Positions 7,268 through 8,772 of a DNA stretch of 8,772 nt are shown here, piece by piece (positions within the stretch are counted from its first letter, which is position 1; each line of letters starts with the position of its first letter). The stretch lies in contig CAMDEL010000054.1 of NCBI GenBank assembly GCA_945896765.1, positions 1-8,772 on the forward strand. The letters run 5' to 3'. A model generated the notes under the pieces. That model did no database searches. It saw nothing but the letters and a program-made list of their open reading frames with translations, and was not told the origin of the DNA. The stretch comes from Singulisphaera sp. GP187 (GTDB lineage Bacteria > Planctomycetota > Phycisphaerae > Phycisphaerales > SM1A02). The position numbers and the translations under genes are program-made.

Positions 7268-8089
7268 TTACTTTGGGAAATCGCTGGAGCCTAGACCATC
7301 AACTTGACCATCAACTTGACCACCAACTTGACCACCAACTTGAGTACTAATCTCGTCAGCAAATTGCACGATGATGGTCACGGGTCGCCCAAGCGATCTG
7401 GTGAAAAGTTCGCCAAAGAACTTTCTCGCAACTTGGCGCGCTTCGATTCGAACTTCTGCAAGTGCAGGCTTGGATTGTGCAGTTTCAATGACAGCTTGTC
7501 GAAGAAGTTTCTTCGCTTGGTCTATGTCTCCGCCACTTGGAATGAGATGCTCCATCCAATCGTTGTCGATATACACCTTTATCTTTCCAGGATCTGATTG
7601 AACTTCAACCACTTTGTCATTCACGATCGGCGCCGGAAGAGTCAGCATGACAACGCTTTCGCTGATGGCTTGAGCATTCCAATGTTCGTCGTTTGGGCCA
7701 TTGGATGGAATGATGTATTGAGCGCGACTGCCAGGAACATCCAGAAAAACATGCACGGAACCGACGGGGACTTTGTATCCAAAGACGCCAAGCGTTGTTT
7801 CGCGATCGAACTTCACACGCGTATCGATTTCACGCCAGCCAACGAGCAGTCCACCTTGTGGTTGCAGATCCCCAAGTGCACTGGTCAATGTGCTGGTGAT
7901 CGTATTTTGTACGAGGGAGAAATTTTTGATGGCATCGCTGATCTTGTCACACGATCGAACTCCAAAATAAATCCCCGCAGCAAGAATGAGCAGCACAAAG
8001 ATCGTTCCGCATCCCGAGCATCCGCAGCACCCACTCGAGCGACGTCGCGCGGCCGATGATGAATTGGAGTTTGAATATTCGTCAGCCAT
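7268..8089 (-). CDS. Membrane-anchored DUF4230-like protein with repeat tail
   Basis: This 273-residue protein starts at the ATG at 8087-8089 without a visible Shine-Dalgarno. Residues 1-19 are Ser/Asn/Arg-rich. GCCGCSGCG at 20-28 is a tight cysteine cluster, immediately followed by one transmembrane helix at about 29-45, so it is probably a single-pass membrane protein with its bulk outside the cytoplasm. Residues 60-242 fit the DUF4230 layout as I remember it: a beta-rich part with VMLTLPAPIVNDKVVEV (147-163), a short strand segment KIKVYID, then a long charged helix (189-230) rich in Ala, Lys, Arg and Glu, and a final VTIIVQF strand (237-243). The C-terminus carries four QV[GD]G units at 250-265. 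The biochemical function of DUF4230 is unknown. The gene follows the nucleoside transporter gene by 41 bases. The family call is moderate; the reading frame is secure. Confidence 0.7.
   Translation of the reverse strand: MADEYSNSNSSSAARRRSSGCCGCSGCGTIFVLLILAAGIYFGVRSCDKISDAIKNFSLVQNTITSTLTSALGDLQPQGGLLVGWREIDTRVKFDRETTLGVFGYKVPVGSVHVFLDVPGSRAQYIIPSNGPNDEHWNAQAISESVVMLTLPAPIVNDKVVEVQSDPGKIKVYIDNDWMEHLIPSGGDIDQAKKLLRQAVIETAQSKPALAEVRIEARQVARKFFGELFTRSLGRPVTIIVQFADEISTQVGGQVGGQVDGQVDGLGSSDFPK
7294..7341. repeat. Four 12-bp tandem repeats in the DUF4230-like C-terminal tail
   Basis: Four contiguous units of GACCA[TC]CAACTT (plus strand) run at 7294-7305, 7306-7317, 7318-7329 and 7330-7341. They differ only by one T/C: the first two carry T and the last two carry C. 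On the coding strand they give two QVGG units followed by two QVDG units. As the unit is a multiple of three, slippage would change tail length without shifting the frame. Confidence 0.95.
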
Positions 8090-8130
8090 GCGCAGCGTGA
8101 AGATACTTTATGCATCGAAAAAATAAATCA

Positions 8131-8772
8131 TCACCCAATGAACAAACTTGCAACGCTTCCAGTCATCCAACAGGCGAGTGCGCCCGCGACCATTGCGCGC
8201 AGACCAAGCGACGCAAAGTCGCCGCGTCGATTTGGTGCCATTGCGCTCAGTCCGCCGATTTGAATTGCAATCGACGGCAAATTCGCAAATCCGCAGAGCG
8301 CATACGTGGAAATTTGCGCTGCCCGAAAGCCAATTGTTCCGTCACGAAGCGACGCACTCAAATCGACATATGCCACAAATTCGGTAGCAATAATTTGTTG
8401 ACCCATGAGTGAACCAACTTTACGCGCGTCTTCCGAGCCCACGCCCATGCACCAAGCAAGGGGAGTGAAGACATAGCCAAGTATGTTTTGAAATGTCAGC
8501 ACTGGGATTCCGTGCGCGGCACGCCACGCTGCGATTGAGTCAATTTCACTCAGCGCTGTCAATGGATAATTCAACAACGCCAAGAGTGCAACGAATGCGA
8601 CAAGCATCGCTGCAACATTCAGCGCAAGTCGCAAACCATCTGTCGCTCCCTCGGCTGCTGCATCCATCACATTGCAGGCGGTCTTTGGAATCGTCTTGAG
8701 AGCATCAAGAGATTCATCTCGCGGAGTTTCGGTTTCTGGCAGCATCAGCTTCGCCATCACCAATCCAGCTGG
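8131..8772 (-). CDS. Concentrative nucleoside transporter (CNT/NupC family), C-terminal part
   Basis: The frame is open to the right edge, and its first visible codons read PAGLVMAK, an internal CNT sequence, so the true start lies outside the window. There are 213 visible residues before the TGA at 8131-8133. CNT proteins import nucleosides across the inner membrane with Na+ or H+. Visible landmarks include PETE at 12-15, ALNVAAMLVAFVALLALL, then VFTPLAWCMGV and the signature region GQQIIATEFVAY at 124-135. Next is ALCGFANLPSIAIQIGGLS, containing the ribose-contact Asn164 and Ser167 equivalents, then a last hydrophobic helix near the end. In the signature the key Glu131 is kept, but the usual Lys and Asn read Gln126 and Thr130. 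Four or more hydrophobic segments are visible, as expected for the transport domain. Neighbouring genes give no clear functional link. Confidence 0.93.
   Translation of the reverse strand, partial: PAGLVMAKLMLPETETPRDESLDALKTIPKTACNVMDAAAEGATDGLRLALNVAAMLVAFVALLALLNYPLTALSEIDSIAAWRAAHGIPVLTFQNILGYVFTPLAWCMGVGSEDARKVGSLMGQQIIATEFVAYVDLSASLRDGTIGFRAAQISTYALCGFANLPSIAIQIGGLSAMAPNRRGDFASLGLRAMVAGALACWMTGSVASLFIG

Noticed and set aside
8761..8763. TTG as the start of the nucleoside transporter gene
   Set aside because: The frame continues upstream as PAG, which matches the internal CNT sequence PAGLVMAK, so the TTG is an internal Leu codon and the gene runs off the window.

Overview
All seven protein-coding genes lie on the minus strand, so transcription runs from high to low coordinates, and coding density is high. 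The longest gene-free stretch is 187 bases (894-1080). I see no tRNA, rRNA, CRISPR array, insertion sequence, integrase or phage gene. The window reads as ordinary chromosomal housekeeping sequence, and I found no convincing new multi-gene system in it. GC content looks intermediate. Several starts lack a Shine-Dalgarno sequence and two genes appear to use GTG. The mix of a DUF3450 envelope protein, a Gram-positive-type split pyruvate dehydrogenase, a concentrative nucleoside transporter and a YwrD-like gamma-glutamyltransferase fits Planctomycetota, perhaps Phycisphaerae. That placement is inference from gene content only.

In transcription order, the window opens at its right edge with the C-terminal part of a CNT-family nucleoside transporter (8131-8772). 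After a 41-base gap comes a membrane-anchored DUF4230-like protein (7268-8089). Its tail is built from a 12-bp tandem repeat. After a 33-base gap comes a gamma-glutamyltransferase-family hydrolase (5573-7234) with no signal peptide. After 60 bases comes the pyruvate dehydrogenase set: E1 alpha (4406-5512), E1 beta (3434-4402) and E2 (1962-3371). A 2'-O-ribose RNA methyltransferase of the SpoU/TrmH family (1081-1959) starts two bases after the E2 stop. After 187 bases with a small hairpin, the window ends inside a DUF3450 protein (1-893), whose C-terminus is cut off.

E1 alpha, E1 beta and E2 together form the thiamine-diphosphate- and lipoate-dependent core that converts pyruvate to acetyl-CoA. 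The E3 lipoamide dehydrogenase is not in the window and must be encoded elsewhere. The 3-base and 2-base gaps around pdhB and trmH indicate cotranscription and probably translational coupling. Whether the gamma-glutamyltransferase and the upstream genes belong to the same transcript cannot be decided from the sequence. The DUF3450 gene probably starts a separate unit that continues past the left edge, where MotA/TolQ/ExbB-type genes are typical partners.

The points most worth a second look are small-scale: an altered signature motif in the nucleoside transporter, the repeat tail and cysteine cluster of the DUF4230-like protein, the Lys/Pro/Thr-rich tether of the DUF3450 protein, and a perfect palindrome just upstream of pdhA.
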